DNA of 64,000 nt from Ovis canadensis. Its lineage: Eukaryota > Chordata > Mammalia > Artiodactyla > Bovidae. The stretch lies in assembly GCF_042477335.2 (NCBI RefSeq), contig NC_091246.1, positions 207,947,501-208,011,500 of the forward strand, given 5' to 3'. Every line of letters begins with the position of its first letter. The stretch's first letter is position 1. The notes under the pieces are model-generated. The model saw nothing but the letters and a program-made list of their open reading frames with translations, made no database searches and was not told where the DNA came from. Positions 23,386-34,297 of this stretch are shown piece by piece. Position numbers and translations under genes: made by a program.

Positions 23386-24449
23386 CATTTCCCTATCACC
23401 AGCATATACCATGTTTCAGGCTCCACCCCAGGCAAGGCCAGTCCCAAGTGTGGGAAGGGCAAAGGCACTCAGAGTACAGCCAACCAGAAAAACGCCTGAA
23501 TCTGCCTTTGGTTCATTCCTAGGGTGGGCTTTTGTTTATAAGGTAAAAAGTAACAGTCAATAATACGGGGACTTTTGGCGTACAAGCTATGCCCAAGAGA
23601 TAAAACTTTCTGTTAAGTAACACATCAACATAGCTTTACTTAAATGGTCAATAAACATACATGACATTCTGTCTCACTAGAATCAGACTTCTGACAAAAC
23701 TACTCTTGGTCAACAGAAATTGCTAATACACATCAGAGAATGAATGAAAGGCCTCCTGAATGAGTGACAACCTATACATCTATAACACACACTGGGGCCA
23801 TTTGTCTTCCTGTTGGCACAACTAAGGTTGAATGAACCTTGAATTATCTTCCTAGAATACACAGTGACATGGAAACTTTAAAGCCAAATAAATAAATAAG
23901 AAACCTTTCTATTAGGTATATATTCATTTCAGCTTCTGAGAAGGTTTTTAACCTAAACAAAATCTGGAGCAATGAAAATATAATATTTAGCACCTGCATA
24001 GACTAAGAAAGTTCAGCCAAGGGACATTACTTGGTTTTTGTGTTTCCAACATGTTTTGCCCTTAGGCCAGCAAGGTTATCCTTTCTCTTCTCACCCTAAG
24101 TGTTCCTCTTTCCTGGAAAATTTCCAAGCAGAACCCTGGTTCCAGGTCATAACAACTCGGTTTGCTGCCACTGGAACTCCAAGGGAGTGACTCATGCCTG
24201 TGGATTTGCCTCCGAAAGTCTACAGCAAGTGTTTGTTCCTATGCCCGTCCACCCCTCAACCTCTCAGCGTTGGCCAGGGTCCACAACGGGCTTCTTTTTC
24301 AGTCTCTCTTGACTTTGGTCCTTTCACTTTTTAAAGACACTTTAATTATAAAAATGATATACAAAGAGAAAAAGAGAAGTGTACAAAGTTAAAAATGTTT
24401 TCATATGAGGGTTACCAAAGTCAACAGGGTGCACAGCCTTCAAGATAAG
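23386..24449. other. Non-coding, nothing recognised
   Basis: No convincing exon, gene or repeat. Two overlapping + frames at 24.1-24.4 kb (70 and 76 codons) in different phases look like chance. Confidence 0.4.
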
Positions 24450-25400
24450 TAGATTTCCGCCCTCCTTCCCCTTTTTTTAGAGCACATACTGTACATATTG
24501 TTCTGACTCACTCTTATCACTCAAAAATGTCATGAACACTATTCTGTGTCAACACATGCATAGCTCCCTGATTTTTAAAGTTATTTATTATTCCACAGTG
24601 CATATACATTCAATTTTTCTAACCATTCCTCTATTCATAAGTGTTGAAGTGCAGTCTGATTTTTCTCTCTTACAAATAATGCTGCAACAGACATACATGT
24701 AAGTACACTCTTGCACACATAAGTATTTCTGTAGGATAGCTTACTTGTAGTGGAAATGCATGGTCAAAGTATATATGCATTTTTAACATTTACAGATACT
24801 GCAAACTGCTTTCTGGAAATGTTCATACTATATCATCAATTCATACTACAGTTGGTTGAATATGAAAGTTGTATTTTTAATGTGCACTCACAAACATCTT
24901 ATATTAAAACATTTCCTTGCCAGTGTAATAAGTAAAAAATGCTGTCTTGTAATTTACACTCTGATCGTTGATGAGGCTGAATATGTTTCCATATGTTCAT
25001 TAGCACATATTCCTCCTTCTGAAAAATTACTTCTTCATGTCCTGTGCTTGTTTTATTTTGCTGCTTCTCTTTTTTATATTGATTTCTAGAAGCCATTTGG
25101 TATTTTGCATATTAATCTTTCCTATTGTGAATATACATTACATTTATTTTTTCCCCTTTAAGTAATATTGTTTACAGTACCTGTCACTGTATAAAAATGC
25201 TTGGGTTGTTTATTCTGTAGTCAAATCTGTTTAATCTTTTCTGTTATAGTTTCTGGGGTTTTATCATGATATTTCTAACTAGTTTTACAAAGATAACCAG
25301 TATTGTTAAAGAATTTCCTACATTTTCTTTTAGTCTTTTACAGTTTTCTTTGCTTATTAATCCATCCAGAATTTTTTCTGCAGTCTGGGATAAGAGAGCA
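24450..25400 (-). mobile_element. Very old L1 LINE, antisense
   Basis: Diverged L1 text: CATTCCTCTATTCATAAGTG, AATAATGCTGCAACAGACAT, TTCTGTAGGATAGC, GTGGAAATGCATGGTCAAAG, then TTTAGTCTTTTACAG and TAATCCATCCAGAATTTTTT typical of ORF2 in antisense. Older and more degraded than the 13-17 kb copy. Confidence 0.6.
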
Positions 25401-25561
25401 TATTAATTATGCTTAACTCATCAGAAGTTTGCTTTTTTAACTCAGATAACATTTCAATGTGTGTGTTCAGCCCGTAAATACCATAGAGGAACTCAGAGAC
25501 TCAGGATCCCTCCATCCTGTGTTTCTACCCTACACCCTGTGTTTCTACCCTCCACTAGGTA

Positions 25562-25786
25562 AGAAGTCAGCAAATAATCACCCCGAGGAAATGCGGACCC
25601 ACTGCCTGTTTTTTTAAATAAAGTTTTATTGGAACACACCATGTCCATTTGTTTACATAATGCTTATGACTATTTTCCTGTAAAACAGCAGATAGTTATG
25701 ACAGAGAACTCATGACCCACAAAGCCTAAAATATTTACCATATGGCCCTTTATAGAAAAAGTTTGCTGACTCCTGCTCTAGAATCC
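25562..25786 (+). mobile_element. hAT-type non-autonomous DNA transposon
   Basis: Ends are inverted: AGTCAGCAAA near 25,566 and TTTGCTGACT near 25,762. Internal words GCCTGTTTTTTTAAATAAAG, TTTTATTGGAACACACCATG and AAAGCCTAAAATATTTACCA fit a well-known mammalian MER element of the hAT-Charlie type, but I cannot give the exact name. Confidence 0.65.
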
Positions 25787-26049
25787 GTAGTTTCCATGCG
25801 GCAGATGGAGATGAGAGATCATGCAGGTTTTCCACAGTGGAGACTGGAGGTGGAGCACAAAACTTTCATCTATATTACACTCAGCAGAATTCAGTCCTAT
25901 GGCCTCACTTCACTACACAGGAGGCTGAAAAATGTGAATTAGTTGTGCACTCGGGAGGAAAGAGTTGTAGAATTATTAGCCATTCTCAGCTTCGATGCGC
26001 CTTGCAGTTATTTATATCTTTTTTCCTCCCTACTTTTAATCAGAGTGGT
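25787..26049. other. Non-coding, nothing recognised
   Basis: Short unique spacer between two old transposons. Confidence 0.4.
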
Positions 26050-26765
26050 CTAGATTATACTGCAGAAACAAACAACCCCTAGATCTCAGTGACTTTATTT
26101 CCCACTCATGCTCAGGTCCAGTAAGGGATGGTAGGCAGGTATGGCATTCCTTATGGTCGTCATTCACTGCAGTCCAGTAGAGCAGCCACCACAAGTACCT
26201 TGCTGGCTAGGTGCTACAAGGAAAAACAGAACAGTGTCATACCTGCACTAGCTCTTAACTTCTGCCCAGAACTGATACTCATCACTTCCATCTACTTTTC
26301 ACTGGCTGAAGCAAGTCCCAGAGCTACTCTGTCCATTAGTAGGCTTTAGTTATTGTTCAGTCGCTAAGTCGTGTCCAGCTCTTGGCAACTCCAAGGAGCC
26401 AGACTTCCCTGTCCTCCATTATTTCCCAGGGTTTACTCAAATTCATGTCCGTTGAGTCAGTGATGCTATCTAACCATTTCATCATCTACCGCCCCTTTTT
26501 TCTTTTTCCTTCAATCTTTCCCTGTATCAGGGTCTTTTCCAATGAGTTAGCTGTTGGCATCAGGTGGCTAAAGTATGGGAGCTTCAGCTTCAGCAACAGT
26601 CCTTCCAATAAATTTTCAGGGTTGATTTACTTTAGAATTGACTGGTTTGATCTCTTTGCAGTCCAAGGGATTCTTTAGTAGGCTGCAGACAGGCAATCCT
26701 CTCATATGCTTTGAAGGAGGTAGAGCTGGAATATTTGTAAACAGTTCTAATGAACACCACACTCA
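26050..26765 (+). mobile_element. Old mammalian repeat interrupted by BovB
   Basis: GTCTAGATTATACTGCAGAA, CTCAGTGACTTTATTTCCCA and CTCATGCTCAGGTCC at the left, and GGAGGTAGAGCTGGAATATT, GTAAACAGTTCTAATGA at the right, follow an interspersed repeat found widely in mammals whose name I do not recall. A BovB fragment lies inside. Confidence 0.45.
26336..26684 (-). mobile_element. BovB 3' fragment with 10-bp target duplication
   Basis: Antisense BovB 3' end (26,346-26,674): TTGTTCAGTCGCTAAGTCGT, GTTGAGTCAGTGATGCTATC, TCTTTTCCAATGAGTTAGCT. Bounded by TTAGTAGGCT at 26,336-26,345 and 26,675-26,684, so it is a complete, strongly 5'-truncated insertion of about 330 bases. Confidence 0.92.
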
Positions 26766-27214
26766 CACACAGAGAGCGCATTTATCTCCTCCCCAAAGGA
26801 GATCTGCCAGATACCACCCAGTCCCTGCACCTAGTCAAAGTCAAGGCTTTAGATTAGATTAAAGGCTTCTAGATTAAAGGCTTTCCAGTAGGTCTGAAGA
26901 GCACTCTGGAGCCCAGTGCTCAGTGGTCTGGAGCCAGGCAACTAAAGTCACTCTCTGTCCTCACTCTTATTTGGATGCCCAAATCCTAAAGACAGCTGAC
27001 CACGCCCTGAAACAGGCTTCTGGGATCTGAGTGGTGTCCATGTCTGTATGGCCATGCCTAGAGAATCAGGACAATCTAGAAGCTGGAAAATAAGAACTAT
27101 GGCATTTTGCTGAAATCTTGCAAGGAAAAGGTCAGCCTCCTTGTAGGATACATATTGTTCCCCCATGTTTATAATCAAGCACATCAGATAAAGGCGGTAA
27201 GTGACTATATGGAG
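26766..27214. other. Non-coding, nothing recognised
   Basis: Contains a local near-repeat of TTAGATTA/AAGGCTT words at 26,848-26,886. No gene. Confidence 0.4.
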
Positions 27215-27413
27215 GGAAGAGGTTAAAGCGTCTGCCTGCAATGCGGGAGACCTGGGTTCGATCCCTGGGTCGGGAAGATCCCCTGGAGAAGGAAATGGCA
27301 CCCCACTTCAGTATTCTTGCCTGGAGAATCCCATGGACAGAGGAGCCTGGTGGGCTACAGTCTACGGGCTCACAAAGAGTCGGACACGACTGAGCAACTT
27401 CACTCACTTCAGT
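27215..27413 (+). mobile_element. Bov-tA SINE, head partly replaced
   Basis: Starts at GTTAAAGCGTCTGCCTGCAA, so the GGCTTCCCTGGTGGCTCAG part of the head (with the A box) is missing. B box GGTTCGATCCC and the body, ending GTCGGACACGACTGAGCAAC, are close to consensus, suggesting a rather young copy. Confidence 0.9.
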
Positions 27414-27962
27414 AGATACAGATGAAAAATACCTTTGTGAAAATAGTATACAAACTACTATACTTTGTTCATCTTTCAGAAAATGTTTACTCTTATGATT
27501 CTATTTGTTTGCTTAAGGAAAGACTCTCACTTTTCCATTTAGCTTAGAAAATAGTAAAATGAATTATAATCACAGAATCATTTTGAATAAGTCATACTAG
27601 CTTTAAACATATTACCTTCTGATTAAACCTTCAAATAATGTAATTTTTCAAGTAAATTCTCAGTATCTGGTGCCAACACCAATACATATCTTTTTCATAT
27701 TCTACTTCTTTGAATGTTTCTATCTCCACGAAATTATAGGAATGTTAACTCATGTTTTCATCATTTACGCTTAATTCATCAAAATACTGCTTTGTTACTT
27801 ATTTGATGTCCAAGAAATTTTTACATATTTTTCAATAATCAATTTGAATGCTTATTGAGTAAACCTTCCCTCTCAGAAACAGAAGTTTTCACTTTTCTTT
27901 CCCTTAGAGTAAATTAATCTGAGCACCAAAAGGTTGAAGTTTTATTTGAAACTCACTGTGTG
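27414..27962. other. AT-rich non-coding stretch
   Basis: Nothing recognised. Confidence 0.45.
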
Positions 27963-28191
27963 TAAACTTTTAAATATTTATCTACTTTGGCTGTGTTGTG
28001 GCTTGCAGGATCACCGTTACAGCACGTGGACTTCTTAGTTACAGTATGCATGCAGGATCTAGTTCCCTGACCAGGGCTCGAACCAGGGACCCCTGTACTG
28101 GGGGCATGGAGTCTTATCACTGGACCACCAGGGAAGTCTTTGTATAAACTTTTTTTTTTAATTAATTTTTTTTTTTGTATAAACTTTTAAA
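27963..28191 (-). mobile_element. CHR-type SINE, antisense
   Basis: Reverse complement of CHR: TTGGCTGTGTTGTGGCTTGC, GGATCTAGTTCCCTGACCAG, GGCTCGAACCAGGGAC, GGACCACCAGGGAAGTC (ends near 28,139). TAAACTTTTAAA occurs at 27,963-27,974 and 28,180-28,191 and could be the target duplication, with about 40 bases of T-rich sequence (including a further TATAAACTTTT) between the SINE head and the right copy. Confidence 0.8.
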
Positions 28192-28435
28192 AGTCTAACT
28201 TCTTTTGCTAGGTCCCTTAAGTGACTAATGAAAGTTGTAATTATTTTCTTTTACTTTATAATTGTCTCTTGATGGACTAGGCCTCCATTCCCAGAAGAGA
28301 ATTAGTTTTAGTCTAATTTGTGTTACAGTGGCTACTACTATACACCCATTCTCCATTTATTTAATTTTCATCACATTCAATGCTTTAATATTTTCACTCG
28401 CCATACACATACCAGTTACCTACTTTGCCTTGAAA

Positions 28436-28520
28436 AAAATCCCACGGACAGAGAAGCCCGGTGGGCTATAGTCCATTGGGTCGCAAAGAGTCAGACTCCA
28501 CTGAATGGCTAAGCAAGTGT
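28436..28520 (+). mobile_element. Bov-A 3' fragment
   Basis: About 85 bases: ATCCCACGGACAGAGAAGCC, GGGTCGCAAAGAGTCAGACT. 5'-truncated SINE end without tRNA head; no clear target duplication. Confidence 0.8.
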
Positions 28521-29679
28521 GACTACCTACTTACTGAGAAGTAGCCCTTAAAGGTAAAAGGCCACGTACAGGCCTCTGAAAACCCTTTCTTCCCTCTGGT
28601 CATATCCAGGTCGTGAAGGCTTTCTTCTTTCAGACTTTTAAACAAATTGGCTTTGGAGTCCCAGGAGGTAATGAAGTAGGAAAATGGAATGAAAGGACTG
28701 AGTTCAATATTATTTCCAAAGCCCTTCCTAGGAAAACAATAATTTATTACTCATTTTGGAATTCTAATTATGAGGAGAAACTCCTCAAAACTTAAGTGAA
28801 TTATTTTGCCAGAGGACCTAAAAAATGCATCAAATTCCAAGTCAAATTGTTCCAAGTTACCTTTCCATCTAAATTCGATAAGTAGTATGAAGTTTATCCT
28901 TTATATTTGCATATAATACGGCTTCTAGAAGCAAACTTTCTTTTCAGTAGCATCGATGGGGACAGACTGTGTAGGTTCAAATCCTCCCTCTACCATTTCT
29001 CCTCTCCTTGACTCAGTTTATCTATAAAAAAAAAAACAAAGTTCAAAAATACTACTTATCTGACTGGACTATTTAAAGGAATAATTGAGTTAATACTTAA
29101 CAAAGCTTTTACAAATTTTTTAAAAAATTCTATGATCCCATACTCCCATCCAGGATAACAAGAACCACAACAAGTTACATGAGAATTTAAGTTCCTCCAC
29201 TTTCGGCTCCTTTATCCCTTATTAGAATAGTGTTTTGTCAACATGAGCACATTACGTTAGCAGATTTGAGCTTTGCCAGAAAGGTGTTTGTATCTAATTT
29301 CAAATTATGAATTCCTGAACATTGGATGATGTACCACTTGAGAGTCGTAAGGAACTCTGGCCTGCGTATGTCTGAGTTTTGACAGCCAAGGAGCCGCTGA
29401 GAAAGTTATTGGTATTGAGAAGAAGGGAGGTGAAGTCACCCTGGAAAAAAAAAAAAAAAAAAACTGGAGAGCTGCCTGCATTTCACTCTGCTGCCTCTGG
29501 AAGAGGTGTGTTATCTGAAGTGCTTCCATCATGAATAATGACGGAGAAACTGCCTTTACTCTCCGATTACTGTACTTTCAGGCAGAAATCCATGGGCTGG
29601 TGCCCACGGCATCTATCTGGAACTTGGTTATCACACACGTTTAGAGCAACCAGTACTCAGCGTGAAAGGCAGTGAAAGG
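28521..29679. other. Upstream flank of the CpG island
   Basis: AT-rich becoming mixed toward 29.4 kb. Includes a 19-base A run at 29,445-29,463. No exon, repeat family or ORF that I can support. Confidence 0.4.
29445..29463. repeat. Poly-A run
   Basis: Nineteen A in a row with no SINE or LINE body directly before it; probably simple low-complexity sequence, likely length-variable. Confidence 0.85.
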
Positions 29680-30061
29680 GAGGGGCCGTGACACTTCGGG
29701 TGAGCAGCGTTTCTAAGGTCAGACCCAACCCAACCCCCCCTACTTTTTCCGCTGCTGGTTCTTCTGGTCATTTCGGAAGTCGGCTACCTTTGTTTACATG
29801 TTGAGCTTGGCTCAGCACTAGAAAGCCTTAGTGCTTTCTAAAAAAGAGAAGACTCTTGAGTTTATAGACATTGCTGGGAGAGCAAAGTTCCTTCTCCTGG
29901 GCAGGGGAGGGTGCCTCTCCTGCAACACGTGCCGGTGGTGGCAACATCTCTGAATCGCACAGAGGCAGCTTAAGTGAGGGAGAGGTTGGGGGAAGGCGAG
30001 GAGGGTGGTGTGGGGCAAGCAAGCAAAGTGCGGAAGCTGTATGGGGATTCTTCTAGAAAGT

Positions 30062-30086
30062 GGGGTGGGAAAGGAGCTAGGGAGGG
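30062..30086 (+). promoter_or_regulatory. G-quadruplex candidate upstream of the island
   Basis: Four G-runs of three or more within 25 bases (GGGG-T-GGG, a 10-base loop, GGG-A-GGG) on the + strand, at the upstream edge of the CpG island. The pattern is seen; folding is inference. Confidence 0.4.
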
Positions 30087-30099
30087 CGTGTGGAGGGAA

Positions 30100-30539
30100 G
30101 GGATCTGTGTCAGAACGTGCGTGTGAGCGGATACAAAACCCGAGAGAGGCGTGAGCAGCGCTGTGTGTGCGAGCGGGAGCGAGGGGCGCCGGCTCTGGGT
30201 GTGTGCGCCTGGGTGAGTGACACCGAGGGGCGGGCTGGCCGGCTGGCCGGCGGGCGGGAGCAGCCTGCGAGGGGCGGGAGTGTCCCTGCGTGGAGCGGGC
30301 CGACCCGGAGTTGTGTCAGTGAAGGAATCTAGCCCGGGGGCCGAGCCGGCTGCGCCCTCCGCCGCGAGCGCCGGCAGCGCGGGGCTAGCTCCGGACGGCG
30401 CGCGGCCCAGGCAGCGGCTCCTGCTCGGCCCGCCCTCCGCGCCGCAGGGGCCGCCACCGCCGCCGCGCCTCCCCCCGGCAACCGCGCCCCCGATCCCCGT
30501 CCCCGGTCCGGGACGGAGAGGCCGGCGCTCGGCACAGAG
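30100..30539 (+). other. Probable non-coding first exon
   Basis: The segment ends with GGCACAGAG followed by GTAAGC, a consensus 5' splice site with the intron starting at 30,540. From about 30,045 to beyond the donor there is no ATG on the + strand, so the exon would be pure 5'UTR and translation would start in a later exon. The 5' limit is only a guess (transcription start not visible). A second donor-like GGTGAGTG at 30,213 could give a shorter variant. I cannot name the gene: the sequence carries no coding signature, and any coding exons lie inside or beyond the right edge. Coordinates of the start are uncertain by about 100-200 bases. Confidence 0.6.
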
Positions 30540-30545
30540 GTAAGC
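30538..30545 (+). promoter_or_regulatory. Splice donor site
   Basis: AG followed by GTAAGC; the strongest donor in the CpG island on the + strand and the basis for orienting the promoter. Confidence 0.65.
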
Positions 30546-31370
30546 CCGGGATCTCCGGCCGCCGCCGCCTCCCGGGACCCACTCCCCGCCCGCCCGCCGG
30601 GCTCGGGCCGGGACGCGGCGGGGCCTGCGCAACCAGGACGGTGGCTGAGCCCGGGCCGCGCGATCCGCAGCCTGAGTCGCCCAGCCCCCGCCGCCTCCCG
30701 GGGCGCTGGGTGTGGCCCCCGCTCGGCGCCGACGCGGGCTGGCCGCGCGGACCGGACGCGGAGGTCGCCGTCCTGCCTTTCTCGGGCCGGCACTGGCAAG
30801 CGAGCCGGCGGGCGGGAGGAGGCGCCGGGTGCGGCGCACATTCGCGCGCCCAGGGCGAGCGTGTGGCGGCGGCGCTCCGACGTGGACCCGCCCGCCCCGG
30901 ATCTGAATCGGCCGCGGTCCCTCGCCTGCCCTCCCCTACGCGAGCGCCCCCTTCCACCCGCCGGGCGGACGGAGACCGATCCCCTCCCGCCGCCGCGCTC
31001 CTGCTCCGAGCCGCCCCTGCCGGCAGCATCACGTCCTCGATCGCCGTCCGGCCCGGGGGCAGCCGGTCCAAGGAAACCCGCTCCCCTCGGTACTCGATGG
31101 GAGCCGGGTGCGTTGGCTCCCGGAGCGGGTAAACTCGCCGTGGTAGTCCTCAGGGTGACGGGAGCCGATGCCTGGAGACTTGGCCGCAGGACTAAGCTTT
31201 CGCGTTGCGGCGACTGGGCGGGCGGACCCGGAGTCGGCCGACGTTGGCCAGCGCTCGAGACAGCCGTGGTTCCAGAGATGCGAGAGGGTCTTCCCGCTCT
31301 ATGCCCACTCCCGACTTTTCCGTGCCTCGGAATATCGGTCCCGCTCGCTCGCACTCTGTTTGGTGATTAA

Positions 31371-32357
31371 TACTGCAGACGTGGGAGATGAGGGTTGAGA
31401 CTTTTACCTGGACAGGGATGCGACTGAAACCTCCTATCTTGTCAGCTTGAGGTTTCCACCTCTTAGGGGGTTGGTGTGTGTGTTTGTGAACTTCCTGAGC
31501 TTTTGATTCCCAGTAGTCCGGGTTTTAGCAAATGCCAAGATTTTGGAGCCCTGACATTTTAAAGATTCTTTCTGTGCAGCATTTTCCTTTGAGTGAGCTA
31601 CAAAATCTGTAGCTTGAGAACTAGGGAAAAACCTTGAACTTCAAACACAGCCTCTTTCATGAAATGTTATGTGCAATATTTTTTACTTGCTTATTTAATT
31701 AAAAAAATTTATATTAAAAACTTTTATCAATCCTCTCGCACATCAGAAAAAAATGACTCAAATTTTAGAACCTATGCAGAAGAAGAGCTTTATGCTAGTA
31801 TTTAAAAGAGTAAGGTCGTGTGACCTTTATGACTGGTTTAGTTTGTCCTAAAAGAACGATTCATTGCCGCATCTGATTGATTTTGTTTTCTAGAGATTAA
31901 GCAGATGTGTAATATGGCAGAGAGAAGAGACAGGAAGTCAGAATTGCTTCATTCTGAAAAAAGAAAAAAATATTATCCAAGTAACAAATCCATTTACTTT
32001 GAAATATACTCTGAAATGAAGTCTCCAGTCGCTTTTTGTATTTGATTGGCCTTTATAAAATTATATCAACTAAAATGCAGCGGGTTGTATAGATGGGGTA
32101 GGTTTTTTATCAGGTAATTGTAGTATTTAAAAAAAATGCCTGTGTATGAAAATATTTGTTCGATCTCTAACTAGGGGAAAATCAACTTTGGGAATGATTT
32201 TCTATTTGGACAAGGCAAATGCTGCTGCAGTCTCTAATTAGAGTTTTGGATTAAACTCAAGCTTTGTTAAAAACTATTTTATGGAGCAGCAGAACCAAAA
32301 ATATGTCCAATTCTTTATCTGTGTGTGGCTTTAAACACATATGCGTGCGCGCGCGCG

Positions 32358-32400
<43 letters not shown>

Positions 32401-34095
32401 CTAGCTCCAAAGGATAATTTGCATAAAAATACAATCACTTGAATGCAGACAATATCTAAGAGGATGGTTAGGGGAAAAAAAAAACACGAAACTCAACATC
32501 AGGGAAAGGAGTATATTAATTGGCAATTTTCTTTCTTTAATCCTTGCCTGTGAAAATATTAAATACTTTTCTAGGAATCAGTTTAGTTTAAAGTACTTAC
32601 TAAGTCAAAATGTTCAAGACTCCTTTTGTATTCATTTCGGTTTAGGGAGCCCCCTAATGAAAGTCTCCAATTGACTGTCGTTGTGCTTGCCTGATTTTCA
32701 AGTGGCCTTTGTGGGGATAGATTTCTGTGGGCTTGTGAGGCTGCTCAGCCAATCTCTGTAACGATCAGGAAAAGAAAATGCTTAGGCCACACCATTGCAG
32801 TCTTTGATTCTCTGCCAATAGGAAGCATCTCAAAGACCTACTTTGCCATGCAGATGGAAATACTTTCCATCAGAAGTCAAGCTTTAGAAATGTTTCATGT
32901 TTGGTTCTAAGTTTTATCAGTTTCTCTGTCTCTGATGATAGAATTGTGCTGTTATCGATGAATATTCATTTATGGCTTTTGTGTTGAAGGCTCCTAGGTG
33001 ATCTTCATCCTGTTACCTGTGTTATCTTTACACAGCTTTAGTCAGCATCTTATGAGGCAGGACGAAAACTTTGGGTTACTGTTTGATGGATAAGTGGAAG
33101 AAGTTGAGATTGCTCGTGGTATGATCTAAACGGCAACCATGTGTCTCCCCATGTGATTATAGAGTGGAGTGGGTTTTGTGTGACATGGATACTGCCTGCT
33201 CACTGCTCCCTTGTGCTTCTTCACTAGTCATCTTCTGTAGACCCTTCACTGTTATTTAAAGGTGGTAATTGAATCAGATGGCTATTACAATGTCTGTACC
33301 CAGAACAGTTGCTTTCACAAGCATGACACAGGACATGACGGCAGCTGCATAATATGGGCAGATTTAAGTGATGGAGTCTGTTTATTGATCACTGAATGAT
33401 TGTGCATAATTCAGCCAATCAATTCATTCCATCACTGTTCTGTCTTAGTGTGTAATCACACAATTAAAATGTGATTTTCATGACACAAACAGTTAAAAAA
33501 CACCAGTACACATAATTATAGAACAAAAACAAACCTTTCTTTTTTTTCTTCCTTTTTTTTTTTGAAGTAGTCTGCTGTGAAGGTGTTATTTCCTTGACAC
33601 ATCAAAATGGCTAATTTGGAGTTGTGACGCTTGTTATGTAAATAGGCCATATGTTGAATTTCTACAGAAGTTTATTCATTCAATGCTGTGATAATGGATA
33701 GGATCCCCTAAGTACCATAGCTAAGAAAAATAGCCCATGAAGATGCATTTCTACTGTGTATATCATTCCCATTATTTTTGTTAACAGCTAGTGTTTTTAT
33801 TTTCTAATAAAAATATTCTTAAATGTGATGTTGTCATCTATCCTTATATGTACCAATCATTGTAGTCCTGACTCAAACTCTCTTCTCATTTATGCACTTG
33901 TTTAATAGTTTTCATGATTGATGCCCTGTAGTTAGGGCAGAAACTACATGCCTGATTAACTTTTTATATTTTTCTGCTAAACCTCTTCCTTTCACAATGA
34001 GCAGACTTTCCTTTTCTTTCTACTGGTAGCGTTTGCTTCATCACTCAGACTCAGACCTAGGAACCATCCTGACTTCTCTTTCATTCATTCCATTA
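31371..34095. other. Start of presumed intron 1, mostly repeat-free
   Basis: About 2.7 kb with no SINE or LINE insertion, unusual for this window, where insertions otherwise fall every 1-2 kb. It contains the alternating GC/AC tract at 32.3 kb. Repeat depletion next to a promoter is typical of regulatory first-intron DNA; no specific element can be named from one sequence. Confidence 0.45.
32335..32399. repeat. (GC)n-(AC)n alternating purine-pyrimidine tract
   Basis: Sixty-five bases with strict purine-pyrimidine alternation: ACACATATGCGTGCGC, about ten GC dinucleotides, then about sixteen AC. This composition is the classic Z-DNA-prone type. It lies 1.8 kb downstream of the putative first exon. 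Confidence 0.9.
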
Positions 34096-34297
34096 GTAAA
34101 GAGAAAGTGAAAGTCGCTCAGTCCTGTCCAACTCTTTTCGACCCCATGGACTATAGAGTCCATGGGATTCTCCAGACCAGAATACTGGAATGGGTAGCCG
34201 TTCATTTCTCCAGAGGATCTTCCCAACCCAGGGATCCAACCTAGGTCTCCCACATTGCAGGCGGATTCTTTACCAGCTGAGCCACCAGGGAAGCCCA
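34096..34297 (-). mobile_element. Bov-tA SINE
   Basis: Antisense: GTGAAAGTCGCTCAGTCCTG, CCATGGGATTCTCCAGACCA, GGGATCCAACCTAGGTCTCC, head end GAGCCACCAGGGAAGCCC. Complete. Confidence 0.92.

Larger units (their letters stand above)
30100..31370 (+). promoter_or_regulatory. CpG-island promoter of an unidentified plus-strand gene
   Basis: CpG becomes very dense from about 30,110 and falls off abruptly near 31,370, against AT-rich flanks on both sides; CpG is otherwise rare in the window. GC-box cores GGGGCGGG occur near 30,226 and 30,270. No TATA box is obvious, in keeping with a housekeeping-type or developmental CpG promoter. Direction is assigned from the splice donor at 30,540. Such islands usually mark the 5' end of genes and are unmethylated in the germ line, which explains the retained CpGs. 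Divergent antisense transcription is possible and cannot be excluded. Long stop-poor frames on both strands inside the island come from the base composition and start from non-ATG codons. Confidence 0.85.

Noticed and set aside
29970-31354. Long open frames (up to ~340 codons) on both strands across the CpG island
   Set aside because: They begin at non-ATG codons, overlap in several frames and strands at once, and are explained by few stop codons in very GC-rich DNA. The amino-acid content is Arg/Ala/Gly/Pro-rich without a domain.
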